Shown: piece by piece, positions 1 through 9,173 of the stretch | How positions within the stretch are numbered: position 1 is the stretch's first letter | Layout: each line of letters opens with the position of its first letter | DNA from: Methanoregula sp. | Lineage (GTDB): Archaea > Halobacteriota > Methanomicrobia > Methanomicrobiales > Methanospirillaceae | Direction: 5' to 3' | Assembly: GCA_028679185.1 (NCBI GenBank) | Contig: JAJRBZ010000029.1 | Coordinates: forward strand, 1 to 48,983 | Length of the DNA: 48,983 bases | The notes under the pieces: generated by a model | The model's database searches: none | What the model was told of the DNA's origin: nothing | The model's input: the letters and a program-made list of their open reading frames with translations, nothing else | Position numbers and translations under genes: made by a program

Positions 1-1457
1 GGTCCTTTTTCCTTTTCTTTTTCCATTGTTTTTCCTGCCATAGTATCACCCATCGCCTTTATTGCACGGACAGGCCCAGCCTGCAGGGTGTAATCCTCTT
101 TAACAGAGATACCTTTCGATCTGCACAATTCCCTCATCTTGGGTGGCAGTGTTCGCCAGCGCCAGAGACCCCACGTACAAAAAGCAGATGGCAGCCCTTT
201 TTTATCTGCCCATTTTTCAAGAAAAACATCCCAGCGCCTTGCATACTCGGGATGAATAATCCGGAGTTCCTCGTACTCACTTTCAAGCATCGCCGGGCAA
301 AGGTAGCATCCGATCCGTTCCAGACCTTTATCGTAAAGCGGGTTAATTTCCAACTTCTGCCACCACAGATAGAGGAATACCTCGAGCGCCCGCCAGTTCC
401 TTATCGGGGAGATGTTCAGCTGGAGCGGATTTGCCGGGTTCTGGCTCGTCTCGTCCAGATCAGCCCTGTTCCATGATTCGTACCACCGGTTTCCCTGAAT
501 GGTAACGCATGGTCCAACTCCGGCAAGATAGAGCTTGAGCGGGTGTAATTTTAACAGTTTGCAACACCAGCGACTATCCTTTCCCGGTGGACCCGCCTTC
601 TCTACTGCCTGCCAGAAGTCTCCTGCCTTCCGGACGATCTCCACACCCAGTGACCGGACAAAATCCACTGTTTCAGGAAATTCAATACCGGTGTCTATGA
701 AGAACGCTTTTGTCACGCCGGCTTTTCGTGCGATATGGAGGACCGCGGTACTGTCCTTGCCACCAGAGAAGGAAACATTTACTGTCGGGCGGTCATGGAT
801 ATGGTGCTTAATCGTCCGGATCGCATTCCTTTCGAGATTTTTTAAGTGGTACCGGTTCTTCTCGATTGCCACATCCCAGCCGGGATTTGGCGGTGTGCTG
901 GGAACAACTGCCATAAGCTCTTTGACTTTGACAGTACCGTCTTTAACCATGCCGGTCCCGAACCGGTTTTTATATTTCACTATAATCGTACCTTCCGGTG
1001 CCGGTGTTTTCAGGAGAATCTTTTTACCACCAATCCGCCCCTGCTCTTTTCTGGCATCGGTCTGGACATCGAGATCTACGATCCCGTGCTTTACAAATGA
1101 CAGGATAAACGGGAGCGCTTCCGGAGCGAGATCGAAACTGAATTTTCTTGTTACCGGATCAAATGTAAGCCAGCCGAATCGTTCGCCATGTATGATCACC
1201 AGATCAGCACGGTCGACACCACCGGTTTTATTGAGAAGAATTATTTTTGGAAGGGGTACCGTGCCAAAACGCTCATACACAAGTGTTTTGATAAGAGCAG
1301 CGTCCGCTGTAAGTGCCGGGCGGATATCATATGGCTGGAGGAGCTCGATCTTTTTCCCCTCGCGGCCACATGCACAGCTCTTCGCAATCAAAGGGATATT
1401 GCAGTTCTCGCACCAGTAGAGGATCTTTTTTACCGGCGGTTCGCGTAACACACACAT
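1..1457 (-). CDS. PAPS reductase-like protein with N-terminal zinc ribbon, 3' end outside window
   Basis: A minus-strand frame is open from an ATG at 1457 to the window edge (about 485 codons, no stop seen). An upstream in-frame TGA at 1470-1472 fixes the start region. The N-terminus carries CENC and CACG pairs typical of a zinc ribbon. The middle has the PP-loop motif SFSGGKDSTAV of the PAPS reductase / adenine nucleotide alpha-hydrolase superfamily, followed by CC and GCYLCPAM cysteine motifs that may bind an Fe-S cluster or zinc. Archaeal members with this architecture are annotated as PAPS reductases, but their true substrate (sulfonucleotide or another thiolation substrate) is unsettled. 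The tail is rich in Lys and Glu. Confidence 0.8.
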   Translation of the reverse strand, partial: MCVLREPPVKKILYWCENCNIPLIAKSCACGREGKKIELLQPYDIRPALTADAALIKTLVYERFGTVPLPKIILLNKTGGVDRADLVIIHGERFGWLTFDPVTRKFSFDLAPEALPFILSFVKHGIVDLDVQTDARKEQGRIGGKKILLKTPAPEGTIIVKYKNRFGTGMVKDGTVKVKELMAVVPSTPPNPGWDVAIEKNRYHLKNLERNAIRTIKHHIHDRPTVNVSFSGGKDSTAVLHIARKAGVTKAFFIDTGIEFPETVDFVRSLGVEIVRKAGDFWQAVEKAGPPGKDSRWCCKLLKLHPLKLYLAGVGPCVTIQGNRWYESWNRADLDETSQNPANPLQLNISPIRNWRALEVFLYLWWQKLEINPLYDKGLERIGCYLCPAMLESEYEELRIIHPEYARRWDVFLEKWADKKGLPSAFCTWGLWRWRTLPPKMRELCRSKGISVKEDYTLQAGPVRAIKAMGDTMAGKTMEKEKEKG

Positions 1458-1618
1458 TGATTGCGTGCTTCAGGAGATAAGAGAAACGATCGGGGGATGT
1501 TGATGTGGTATTGTATCTCCGTATTTCAGGAACAGCAGATTGAACAATGACTGTTATGAAATTTTCAACGCTAAAGTATATACAAAAGGAATCCCGAATG
1601 AACATTGGTGAAGGTACC

Positions 1619-2023
1619 ATGGTGAAGTTAACTGAAGAGATGAAAGAGGCTTTTGCGAAAATGAAGGTTTTCCCGGTTGCCACTGCATCAAAAGACGGCA
1701 CTCCGAACGTAATCCCCCTCGGCATATCATGGCTGATGAGTGATGATACAGTCTGGTTTGTAGACAATTTTATGAACAAGACGCTCTCCAACCTGCGCGT
1801 AAATCCCAAGATCGCGTTCTTTATCTGGGGGCCGGAGATTAAGGGCTGCTACCAGGTCAAAGGTGTGGCTGCCATGAAGACAAGCGGCAAGGAATACGAT
1901 GAAATGAAGGCAAAGATCAACCTGAAGAACCCTGCCCTTCCGGCACGTTCGCTCGTCATCGTGAAGATTACCGAGATCTTCGAGTGCAAGCCCGGGCCAA
2001 CAGCTGGTGCAAAAATTCTTTAA
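1619..2023 (+). CDS. Pyridoxamine 5'-phosphate oxidase-like FMN-binding protein
   Basis: A 134-residue protein of the split-barrel, FMN-binding PNPOx-like superfamily. It has the usual opening helix, then the stretch FPVATASKDGTPNVIPLG that matches the family's first strands, and a core containing NPKIAFFIWG. The start at 1619 follows a GGTGAAGG ribosome-binding site by about 5 nt; ATGs at 1547 and 1599 lack one. Family members bind FMN, F420 or haem, and small archaeal ones are mostly of unknown substrate. Monocistronic: a T-run follows the stop directly and the next gene is on the other strand. Confidence 0.8.
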   Translation: MVKLTEEMKEAFAKMKVFPVATASKDGTPNVIPLGISWLMSDDTVWFVDNFMNKTLSNLRVNPKIAFFIWGPEIKGCYQVKGVAAMKTSGKEYDEMKAKINLKNPALPARSLVIVKITEIFECKPGPTAGAKIL

Positions 2024-2326
2024 AAACCTCTTTTTTTTTCTCAAAGTATGATTTTACGACAGAAGGAATTGAGGGTATTTTACCTGCATTGATCCAAAAC
2101 GCCATGATTCCCATCCGGGCCTGTTACGGGCTCCGACATATATACGGAATACTAAAAAGAGACCTGAAATATATCCGGATTATAAAAGTCCCCATAAATC
2201 AGTTATTTTGGTAAACGAACGATTTTATAGATCCCTACTAGTCGGGTGAGTCTCTGAAAACGCCAAAGGGTCGGCACAAAAGATACCGGAGCGAAAAAAT
2301 TAAAATATATTCAATGTTTGTGCACG
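2024..2326. other. Gene-free interval between convergent genes
   Basis: About 300 bases without a supportable gene. It begins with a T-run (2029-2041) that should terminate the plus-strand gene on its left. Near the right end an A-rich run around 2296-2308 reads as a T-run on the minus strand and could terminate the DUF169 gene. The middle is AT-rich with TATA-like strings but no ORF with a ribosome-binding site, and no repeat or tRNA fold was recognised. Confidence 0.5.
2029..2041 (+). terminator. Poly-T terminator
   Basis: An uninterrupted T-rich run starts 6 nt after the stop codon of the PNPOx-like gene. Archaeal RNA polymerase terminates at such runs without needing a hairpin. Confidence 0.6.
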
Positions 2327-3067
2327 TTATTTCGAACCAGGCTTTGATCCAGGAGCAGCTGCTACAACTTTGAGCGATTCGGTGATTTCGGGGAGTAATT
2401 CAGACGGTATCCCGATTACCATCTCACCATCCTCTATGCCGGAAAACTTCCGTGAGCCATCGCATCCCAGTGAGAAGTTCACCTGCCCGTTTAAGTAGGT
2501 CTGGGCGCATGCATCAGAACAGACAGACTGGATTCCGGCAAATTCCGCATTGATTCGCCCGCCAACCCGGAACAGCACGCTCTGGGCGAGTTTCAGCATC
2601 GCCCAAGGACTTGCAACAATAAGGACAACCTGCGGATCAAACGGTGTCTTTTCAAGGGGAGCATAGAGTGTTGCATACGTTTCAAGGGTCTGGAGGTGCG
2701 GGACATGGTCGATGGTCCGCTTACAGGCAGCGGAGCTTTCGAATTTTCCCAACCTGAAGTAAAAGTCACCTGTCTTCAGGCTGTCCGTGATCTCCCTGAG
2801 ACCCAGCGCCCATGCGCCACCGTTACATTCGTGCTTGCCTGCAGTTGAATAAAATATCCGTCCTTCTTTCCTTGCAAGACCGACCATGGCGCAGTGCCGT
2901 ATGGTCTTGTCAAGCTCCTGCATTTCCGCCGGAATGTCTTCTTTCTTTGTCGCAAACCTGAATGCAACGGGAGATCCGGCGAGTTTTAAGTATTTTTTCA
3001 GGGTCTCGGATGCCTCAGCATAATTGATCGGAATTTTCATATCTGGTGTCATATAGCCTATCCTCAT
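2327..3067 (-). CDS. DUF169 family protein
   Basis: About 246 residues, recognised as a DUF169-type protein. Visible traits are the opening NYAEASETLKKYLKL helix, a strand with SPVAFRFA, a CAMVGLARKEG segment, and a C-terminal CSDACAQTYL and SLGCDGSRK region. The function of the family is unknown; it is common in methanogens and anaerobes, and its conserved cysteines suggest metal or redox binding. The start could be the ATG at 3067 or the ATG at 3052; both lie shortly after a strong TATA box. Monocistronic. Confidence 0.75.
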   Translation of the reverse strand: MRIGYMTPDMKIPINYAEASETLKKYLKLAGSPVAFRFATKKEDIPAEMQELDKTIRHCAMVGLARKEGRIFYSTAGKHECNGGAWALGLREITDSLKTGDFYFRLGKFESSAACKRTIDHVPHLQTLETYATLYAPLEKTPFDPQVVLIVASPWAMLKLAQSVLFRVGGRINAEFAGIQSVCSDACAQTYLNGQVNFSLGCDGSRKFSGIEDGEMVIGIPSELLPEITESLKVVAAAPGSKPGSK

Positions 3068-3110
3068 GGTTCCGTACAACGGGGAACTGTATATCTACAG
3101 CATGTGAGAG

Positions 3111-3122
3111 AATTTATTTAAA
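3111..3122 (-). promoter_or_regulatory. TATA box for the DUF169 gene
   Basis: Read on the minus strand this is TTTAAATAAATT, a good archaeal box A. It predicts transcription start near 3089, about 20-37 nt ahead of the candidate start codons. Confidence 0.55.
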
Positions 3123-3201
3123 CTTAGTGACAGTGACACGCATGGTTTTTTTTTAAGATTGCCTCCAGCCTTTTTTTTGCAGGTCAGGAAATCTCAAGAG
3201 G

Positions 3202-3426
3202 TTACTCCTGGATACTGATGATTTGCACCGGGCAGAGATCTGATGCTTCCTGTGCACAGGCTGTAAGATCATCTGTGGGTGTCCCCTCGGCAATATTGCC
3301 ATTAATCCGGTATTTTTCGATGATCCGGCTGAATGAGTCATCCGGGTCCTGCTCAAACAATCCCGGGCAGATGTCCTGGCATGAACCACAGCTCACGCAG
3401 CTCGCACGTTCAATAATCACTTTCAC
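3202..3426 (-). CDS. Ferredoxin, single [4Fe-4S] type with probable disulfide
   Basis: A 74-residue ferredoxin. Cysteines C10, C13, C16 and C20 form CxxCxxCxxxCP, and the C-terminus has a Cys seven residues before a final CP. This is the Desulfovibrio africanus-like layout: three early Cys plus the last Cys bind one [4Fe-4S] cluster and the other two form a disulfide. The start is a GTG at 3426 preceded by AGGAG, with a TATA-like TCTATATTG near 3470. It is clearly related to the ferredoxin at 15468-15695; the two flank the eha-fwd operon, suggesting, but not proving, a role as its electron carrier. Confidence 0.85.
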   Translation of the reverse strand: MKVIIERASCVSCGSCQDICPGLFEQDPDDSFSRIIEKYRINGNIAEGTPTDDLTACAQEASDLCPVQIISIQE

Positions 3427-3599
3427 GGATACACTCCTTGATAATCGGTGTATGATAAGGCCGATACAATATAGATAACTGTCATCCTGACAAGCTGTTT
3501 TTTTATGAAGCGGGTAGTATTACTGCACTGCGGACTCAAGCACCCGAACTGATGCAAATCATTACACCTCCACATCAATTGAGAATTTCTGGTGAATAT

Positions 3600-4331
3600 A
3601 TGGATTTTGGAACGGTACTGGATGATGCCCTTGCATATACAAAGCAGGGCGTTTTTGAAAATACGAACAGATGGGTGAAACTGATTATTGCGATCCTCTG
3701 TCTGGGAATTCCGATGAATGGATATATCATGCGGATTTACCGGGGTGAACGCCCTGCACCGGAGGTTGATCACTGGGGAACGCTGTTTATTGACGGCCTG
3801 AAGCTGATGATTGTCGGACTCATCTATACAATCCCTATTATTGTCATCTGGGCGATTGTGTACGGCAGCATATTCCTTGCGGTATCGTCAGGCAGTAATG
3901 GGCATATGAACTCAGCCATGGTGCCTGGATGGACGCCCAATATAGGATTTGTGCTGCTCATGTATCTGGTTGAGATCGTTGTCGGGCTGATTTTGCCGGT
4001 CGCCTCGATACGGTTCGCACGGACTAACAGCTTTTCAGAAGCATTCAACATCGGCACGATTCTCGAATACATAGGGAAGATCGGGTGGATTACCTATATC
4101 ATCGCACTTATCCTTGTCGCGTTAATCATCGGCATTCCGATCTGTATACTTCTCCTTGGCTTCATCCTGCTGGGAGGAATCATACTGTTCGTATTCAAGG
4201 TAAGCAATATCGTAATTCTCGGTTTCATTTTCGCACTTGTTCTCATAATCCTGATCCTTTCACCACTTTTTGCCGTTTTCCAGGTACGGTACATGACAAG
4301 GGTATATGACAGCGCTGTACCTGAGGAATAA
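3600..4331 (+). CDS. DUF4013 integral membrane protein
   Basis: 243 residues, start chosen at 3600 because GGTGA lies 4 nt before that ATG. The N-terminal soluble helix (DALAYTKQGVFENTNRWVKL) leads into a hydrophobic segment with LGIPMNGYIMRIYRGE. Two long paired membrane regions follow (residues about 60-85, 105-130) and then a Gly/Ile-rich stretch of three more (about 160-235). This matches DUF4013 proteins of methanogens, whose function is unknown. No partner gene is linked; the next gene is convergent. Confidence 0.75.
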   Translation: MDFGTVLDDALAYTKQGVFENTNRWVKLIIAILCLGIPMNGYIMRIYRGERPAPEVDHWGTLFIDGLKLMIVGLIYTIPIIVIWAIVYGSIFLAVSSGSNGHMNSAMVPGWTPNIGFVLLMYLVEIVVGLILPVASIRFARTNSFSEAFNIGTILEYIGKIGWITYIIALILVALIIGIPICILLLGFILLGGIILFVFKVSNIVILGFIFALVLIILILSPLFAVFQVRYMTRVYDSAVPEE

Positions 4332-4425
4332 TTTTTTTAAAGAATTGTTCAGGCATTGATGTCCTGAATCCGCATTTACCTGGAAAACAGGGGCTCCACC
4401 AGAGCATTGCCGTCTTATTCGGGTA

Positions 4426-5196
4426 TTATGCTGCACCGGGAATTTTTACCATCAGAGTACCTTTTCCACGGTTTGCCACATCACCTTTGTACACATCCGC
4501 GATGATCTTCCATTCCGGAAGCACCCGTCTGTCAATCTTTTCAAATGTGGGAATCATCTCGTGCACATTACCAAGAACTACGCATGTGCCATCCTTCATG
4601 TTCGCGCAGGGACGGGTGGCATCCCTTCCGATAGTCAGCCGTCCACCCCGCATCTCCACACCGGGGAAATCCCCGGTGCTGCCATGGACATGCACCTCGC
4701 CGCCTGCAAGATATTCAGCACAGAAATCCCCGGCATTGCCAAGCACCTCCACTTTACCGCCCTGCATCCCTTTCTTCTCACCGCGGTACCCGGTTGCACA
4801 ATAATGGCCGGCATTGCCCCGGCAGAGAATCATCCCGCCCCGCATCTCGCGCCCAAGCCAGGCATCCGCATTTCCGAGGATCTCAATCGTCCCCCCACTC
4901 ATGAAATTCCCGCAGTGCATGCCGATGTCCCCGGTTATCAGGATACTGCCGGTGTCCATGTATTCCCCTACCCGCTTGATCCGCGATGCGTCACCTTTTA
5001 AAACGACCTCGATGTTTTCTGGTGAGACGGCAGTACCTTCAACAAAGATCCAGAAGAGTTCGGAGAGGGTGCGCTCCTTGTTACCCTCATACACCATAAG
5101 ATCGGTGCCTTTTAAGAAATTGCGGGGAATGATCGATTCTGCCTCTATGGGGATGGTGGGCTTTTTGCGCACCTTGCTCTCTAAGATCACTCTCAT
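4426..5196 (-). CDS. fwdC: Formylmethanofuran dehydrogenase subunit C
   Basis: 256 residues with the repeated Gly-rich beta-helix blocks (GDIGMHCGNFMSGGTI, GREMRGGMILCRGNAGHYC, GSTGDFPGVEMRGG) shared by FwdC and the C-terminal domain of glutamate synthase. In the complex FwdC is a structural partner of FwdA. It is the last gene of the long operon and its ATG overlaps the fwdA stop by 4 nt. The enzyme reduces CO2 and condenses it with methanofuran, using low-potential ferredoxin electrons. Confidence 0.93.
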   Translation of the reverse strand: MRVILESKVRKKPTIPIEAESIIPRNFLKGTDLMVYEGNKERTLSELFWIFVEGTAVSPENIEVVLKGDASRIKRVGEYMDTGSILITGDIGMHCGNFMSGGTIEILGNADAWLGREMRGGMILCRGNAGHYCATGYRGEKKGMQGGKVEVLGNAGDFCAEYLAGGEVHVHGSTGDFPGVEMRGGRLTIGRDATRPCANMKDGTCVVLGNVHEMIPTFEKIDRRVLPEWKIIADVYKGDVANRGKGTLMVKIPGAA

Positions 5197-6893
5197 GTGA
5201 ATGCCTCCGTATCTACCCGCCGCCCGCGGGGGAGATATATCTCCTGTACCGGATAATTGCTCATTCTCACCGTATAGAACTCCTGGAACCTGCGGATAAA
5301 TTCAGGATCGTTATCCACCCTGATATCTTCAGGGATTTTAGCATTCGCCCAGAAAGTGGCGTTTGCACCATCAACAATGATCTCCCCGTCCTGCGATACC
5401 ACACGCCCCCGTTTGATTGTGTAACGGGTCTTCTGGAACCCTTCCACTACTTTGCGGTATTCCCGGGCAGGGTCTACGGAATCCGTCCGGATCGGGTAGA
5501 TGGCAATATCGGCTTCAGCACCTGTTCCCAGGTGTCCTTTGCCCTGGTTGATGATGCCCAGTGCCTTTGCCTGCCCTGCCCGTGTCATGACTGCAATATC
5601 GTGCCAGTCCATCTCCCGCTCAAGAGCGCACAGCGATGTATTCCCCTCAGTGTCGGGATGGAGCGTGGCACATTCCTCATCACGGTACCGTTTGCTCATC
5701 AGGAGCCCGATTACCTCGGGATACTTCACGAACGGAGCGCCATTGGGATTGTCCGTTTCGAGAAGGCACTGCCACGGGCTTTTTGTGAGAAGAGCCAGTT
5801 CAAGACCGATTGCCCACATTATACAGTTGACAGCACTTTTCTTGGAGTACGTTACCGGTATGATACCGGATCCCGTTTCCAGCTCCACGTCATGGTTGCT
5901 CCACTTGTTATGGTGGAGGCAGTGCAGATTAAACTCCATAGGGCCGTCAGCGGTCATGGTCATGGTCCGGCAGAACATGATCTGGCCCATGTCCATGACA
6001 ATCTGGGGTTTGCTGTTGACCGAACGCGTAATTTCTTCTGCCTTTGAACAGATGTTACGCCATGTCCTGCCACCGTATGCGTGGAACTGCACATGGGTGG
6101 CATACAGGGTCTGGCGGTCGGGATTGAGGTCAGGTACGAGCTCGAATGTGTCAAGCGTGGTCTGGTAATTCCCGGGCTTGCCGAGGTTATTGCAGTGCAG
6201 GTGAACCGAATGGGGGAGCTTGAGGAGTTCGTTTGCCTGGATCATTGCAGTAATAATCTCAGCAGGCGTCACTTCAAAATGCGGGACTTGATCATGAATA
6301 CTGGTCAGGTCCTCCCCCCAACCCCATGCCTCTGTCCCACCAGGGTTGGTGAGTTTGATCGCGTATCCTTTAATCGCGTTCAGTGTCCAGCCGACAATAG
6401 CAGCTGTCTTCTTGATATTTTTCTCCCGTACGGCATCCATGACTGCCCAGTTGCCATCAAAAAGAGTGTTTGCCAGCATGTCCTGGTGGGGGGTTGCCGT
6501 GAATTCTTCATGGGTGTGCCGGGCTTCAAGCGGTGCCATCGCACCTTCGAGCAGTGTCGTATAGCCCATGGCGCTGTACCGGTAGCTGTTCCCGAAAGTC
6601 GTGGGGACGTAATAGCCGCTCGTTACATGCATCCTTCCGCGCCGCTGCGTCCTTCCCGCCCGCATATCCTCGGGACTCATATACCGCCCGAAGTTCACCT
6701 TGGTTCCACATACATGGGTGTGTGAATCAATACCACCAGGCAGAGTGAGGCATCGTTGGGCATCAATCACCTCTGCCCGATCAGAAACTGATTCCACTAT
6801 CCGACCGTCACGGATCGCGATGTCCATGATTTCACCATTGATGCCCTGGATCGGGTCAATAACGCAGGCATTTTTCACCAATAGCTCAGTCAT
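5193..6893 (-). CDS. fwdA: Formylmethanofuran dehydrogenase subunit A (amidohydrolase)
   Basis: 566 residues, close to the family length. It has the amidohydrolase metal motif GGIDSHTHVCG (H58, H60) near the N-terminus and further conserved His segments (HLHCN, HVQFHAYG, HCLHHNKWSNHD). FwdA hosts the binuclear zinc site that condenses formate, made by FwdB, with methanofuran. The start at 6893 was chosen over the upstream codon at 6917 because it gives an ATGA overlap with the fwdB stop and the typical MTELLVKNA opening. Confidence 0.95.
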   Translation of the reverse strand: MTELLVKNACVIDPIQGINGEIMDIAIRDGRIVESVSDRAEVIDAQRCLTLPGGIDSHTHVCGTKVNFGRYMSPEDMRAGRTQRRGRMHVTSGYYVPTTFGNSYRYSAMGYTTLLEGAMAPLEARHTHEEFTATPHQDMLANTLFDGNWAVMDAVREKNIKKTAAIVGWTLNAIKGYAIKLTNPGGTEAWGWGEDLTSIHDQVPHFEVTPAEIITAMIQANELLKLPHSVHLHCNNLGKPGNYQTTLDTFELVPDLNPDRQTLYATHVQFHAYGGRTWRNICSKAEEITRSVNSKPQIVMDMGQIMFCRTMTMTADGPMEFNLHCLHHNKWSNHDVELETGSGIIPVTYSKKSAVNCIMWAIGLELALLTKSPWQCLLETDNPNGAPFVKYPEVIGLLMSKRYRDEECATLHPDTEGNTSLCALEREMDWHDIAVMTRAGQAKALGIINQGKGHLGTGAEADIAIYPIRTDSVDPAREYRKVVEGFQKTRYTIKRGRVVSQDGEIIVDGANATFWANAKIPEDIRVDNDPEFIRRFQEFYTVRMSNYPVQEIYLPRGRRVDTEAFT

Positions 6894-8179
6894 GGTATCA
6901 TCCACCCGTTTAAGCAATCATAGATCTTTTTTAAGATTTCTGCGTCATCGGGATATCCGCGTTCGATGACTTTTTTCAACCGTATGGGCACGCCATCCAT
7001 CCGGTATGCGGTTCCCGCGGCGTCGATACCGGCTGCAGTGCAGGGAATATGGATGCGGGAGAGAGAGGTTGTGGCATTCACGTGCGGGTCAATAAGCACG
7101 GTCGGAATTTTTGCCAGGTGGGCAGCAGCGACTCTGGGGAAGTTTGCTCCCGGGTCACTTGCCACAATAAGTGCAGCATCGCATTCACCCCTCCTCAGGA
7201 TATCGACAGCGGTCGTTTCGCCCGGGTTGTAGAATGCGATACCCCGGGCAAAATCGACAGCGAAGGGATAACCGGTCATCCACGTGAATACTTCATTGGA
7301 ACCGTAGACATTCCCGTGTCCCCTCATCGGAGAGATAACAAATTTCGTATGCCGGTTGAGTTCATCGGTGAGTTCAATAGCGTTCCTGACATTCTTGTAT
7401 TTCCCCCTGCTCATGGTGAGACCAAGACCAAAAAAGATAGCACCGAACTTTGCGTTTTTGCATATCCCGGCAATCCTTATCAGCTGTTCCTTCGAGATGC
7501 CGGCAACTTTTTTGGGAATGACCGACTCTTTCCCCCTCACAAGTGCTCTCAGGGCGGAAAGGACTGCATAATCGCCCCCGGGTTCGATCTGCACAAATTC
7601 ATCTGCAATACCACCGGAATCATTCCTGCGGGTGTCAACAACGATTATCGTGCGTTCCCGCTGGGCATCAGGTACAAAGAAGCCCGTTGCAAACGTTGTA
7701 TACCTGCTCATGTGGCGGGGGTGCGCCTCGATCGGGTTGCATCCCCAGTATATAATCACATCTGCACGGTTTTTTACCTGCCCGAGAGTGCAGCCGGGAT
7801 GACCGACTTCCTGGATCGCAAGGATGGACGGACCATGGCAGACGGTACTTGTATTATCGATGACCGCACCGATCAGTTCGGCAATATGCACACCGACGCT
7901 CTGGGTATCGCCGTGAGTACTGCTCCAGCCGTACAGGAGGGGGCGGTCTGCATCTTTAAGGATGTCTGCAGTCTCTTTTATGGCCTCATCGTACGAGATT
8001 TTTTCCCAGGCGGTTGAGGTACGCCGGATAGGGGCTGGCAGACGGGTATCATTCATAAATGTTGCTTCAGCAAGGGAGCAGCCATTCAGCACCCGCACGA
8101 CCCTGTCTGCCTCAACCTCAAGCTCGAGGTCATCACAGAGACAGCCACAGAACGGGCAGACCACGTCATTGACTAACAT
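6890..8179 (-). CDS. fwdB: Formylmethanofuran dehydrogenase subunit B (W/Mo catalytic)
   Basis: 429 residues, molybdopterin oxidoreductase family. The N-terminal CPFCGCLC with C8, C11, C15 and C34 fits one [4Fe-4S] cluster. The stretch VCHGPS carries C114 at the place held by Sec or Cys in formate dehydrogenases, so this is a cysteine form. Downstream are KNRADVIIYWGCNP and other pterin-contacting segments. FwdB reduces CO2 to formate, which tunnels to FwdA. I favour the MLVNDVV start at 8179; it overlaps fwdD by 14 nt. Whether it uses W or Mo cannot be read from the sequence. Confidence 0.94.
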   Translation of the reverse strand: MLVNDVVCPFCGCLCDDLELEVEADRVVRVLNGCSLAEATFMNDTRLPAPIRRTSTAWEKISYDEAIKETADILKDADRPLLYGWSSTHGDTQSVGVHIAELIGAVIDNTSTVCHGPSILAIQEVGHPGCTLGQVKNRADVIIYWGCNPIEAHPRHMSRYTTFATGFFVPDAQRERTIIVVDTRRNDSGGIADEFVQIEPGGDYAVLSALRALVRGKESVIPKKVAGISKEQLIRIAGICKNAKFGAIFFGLGLTMSRGKYKNVRNAIELTDELNRHTKFVISPMRGHGNVYGSNEVFTWMTGYPFAVDFARGIAFYNPGETTAVDILRRGECDAALIVASDPGANFPRVAAAHLAKIPTVLIDPHVNATTSLSRIHIPCTAAGIDAAGTAYRMDGVPIRLKKVIERGYPDDAEILKKIYDCLNGWMIP

Positions 8180-8558
8180 ACCGCAACCCCCCGATCTCTT
8201 CCATAAGCTCCCCGACACTCATCACCCGCTCTTCCGTCACGTGAACGTCAACATACTGGCTTTTAAAGTCAGGCATACCGGTGGCATGGGTTTCTGATGA
8301 GATGATATGGTTGGCATAGGGACCAGTCGTCACGAAGATCTCCCCCTGTTTTACCCCTTCAGCAGAACGGGCGGTAAGAACGACATCACCAGCGGGGGAT
8401 GATACACGGATCCGTTCCCCGTTTTCGATTCCCAGTAGCATCATGTCAACGGCATTGAGAAAGCAGACCGAAGCTGCGGTCCGGTACTCTTCCGATCCCT
8501 TATGTTCGACAGAAACCCCCTGGGGCACGGAACGCCCGGTGTTCAGGATGCACTTCAC
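8166..8558 (-). CDS. fwdD: Formylmethanofuran dehydrogenase subunit D
   Basis: 130 residues, the molydopterin dinucleotide-binding beta-barrel subunit that in other oxidoreductases is the C-terminal domain of the catalytic chain. Visible family features are the opening LNTGRSVPQG, the strand GERIRVSSPAGDVVLTAR and the loop GEIFVTTGPYANHI that caps the pterin. The start ATG overlaps the stop of the upstream polyferredoxin by 4 nt, and the end overlaps fwdB, so the four fwd genes are translationally chained. Confidence 0.93.
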   Translation of the reverse strand: MKCILNTGRSVPQGVSVEHKGSEEYRTAASVCFLNAVDMMLLGIENGERIRVSSPAGDVVLTARSAEGVKQGEIFVTTGPYANHIISSETHATGMPDFKSQYVDVHVTEERVMSVGELMEEIGGLRYVSQ

Positions 8559-9172
8559 TGCGACCCCTCCTGTACGGGTTGCTGGAATCCTTCAAGGATA
8601 CGCGCAATCCGGATGGCACCTGTCGGGCAGCTGACTTCGCAGGTCTTGCAGCCGGTACATTTATCTTCGTGGATTACGACAATATCTCCTGCCTGCACCC
8701 GCATGATAACTTCATCGTTCGAGGAATGCCCCCCGGCGCCCATCTGAGCGTCGGCCACCTTGTTTACCGGGCAGGCTGTACAGCAGTTTCCGCAGCCTGT
8801 GCAGAGTTCAAGATCGATGGCGATTCGGAACGAGAAAAGCAATGATGTCCTTTCGCGTTCCATCGTCTCAAGGATCCTCCCGCTTTTCAGCACACCGTTC
8901 GGGCATGCTTCCACACAGAGCCCGCAACGGATACAGTGCCCTTTGCTGATCCGTGGCATCCAGCCGTCTTCGGCATGCACAACCTCAATCGCTCCTGGAG
9001 CCGGGCAGGACATCATACAGAACAGGGCATGCTGGCAGGTCTTTCCGGTCGGTTCAGGAAATCCACGGAAGTGTGAAGGGGTTACTAACGGGGCGGTCTT
9101 TGCAAACAGGAACTTTTTAATCCATTCGATCCGGGCGAACTCTCTAAGGTACCAAATCATGGACTGCCCCAT
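8555..9172 (-). CDS. NuoI/EchF-like polyferredoxin linking Eha and Fwd
   Basis: About 205 residues. The N-terminus (YLREFARIEWIKKFLFAKTAP) resembles the membrane-docking helix of NuoI/EchF subunits. Four Cys groups follow: an atypical CxxxxxCxxxCP, then CIRCGLCVEACP, CTGCGNCCTACP and CTGCKTCEVSCP, enough for three or four [4Fe-4S] clusters. It sits between ehaO (1-nt gap) and fwdD (4-nt overlap), the right place for a wire from the hydrogenase to formylmethanofuran dehydrogenase. It could be the equivalent of EhaP/EhaQ or of a FwdF/FwdG-like subunit; exact orthology is not settled. Start chosen at 9172. Confidence 0.85.
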   Translation of the reverse strand: MGQSMIWYLREFARIEWIKKFLFAKTAPLVTPSHFRGFPEPTGKTCQHALFCMMSCPAPGAIEVVHAEDGWMPRISKGHCIRCGLCVEACPNGVLKSGRILETMERERTSLLFSFRIAIDLELCTGCGNCCTACPVNKVADAQMGAGGHSSNDEVIMRVQAGDIVVIHEDKCTGCKTCEVSCPTGAIRIARILEGFQQPVQEGSQ

Positions 9173-9173
9173 G

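Noticed and set aside
252-1448. Long plus-strand open frames in the first 1.45 kb
   Set aside because: They are antisense to the PP-loop gene that reads on the minus strand with clear motifs; the plus-strand proteins have no recognisable composition.
7049-8017. 322-codon plus-strand frame inside fwdB
   Set aside because: It lies wholly opposite fwdB, whose motifs are complete; the frame is a shadow of the GC-rich third codon positions.
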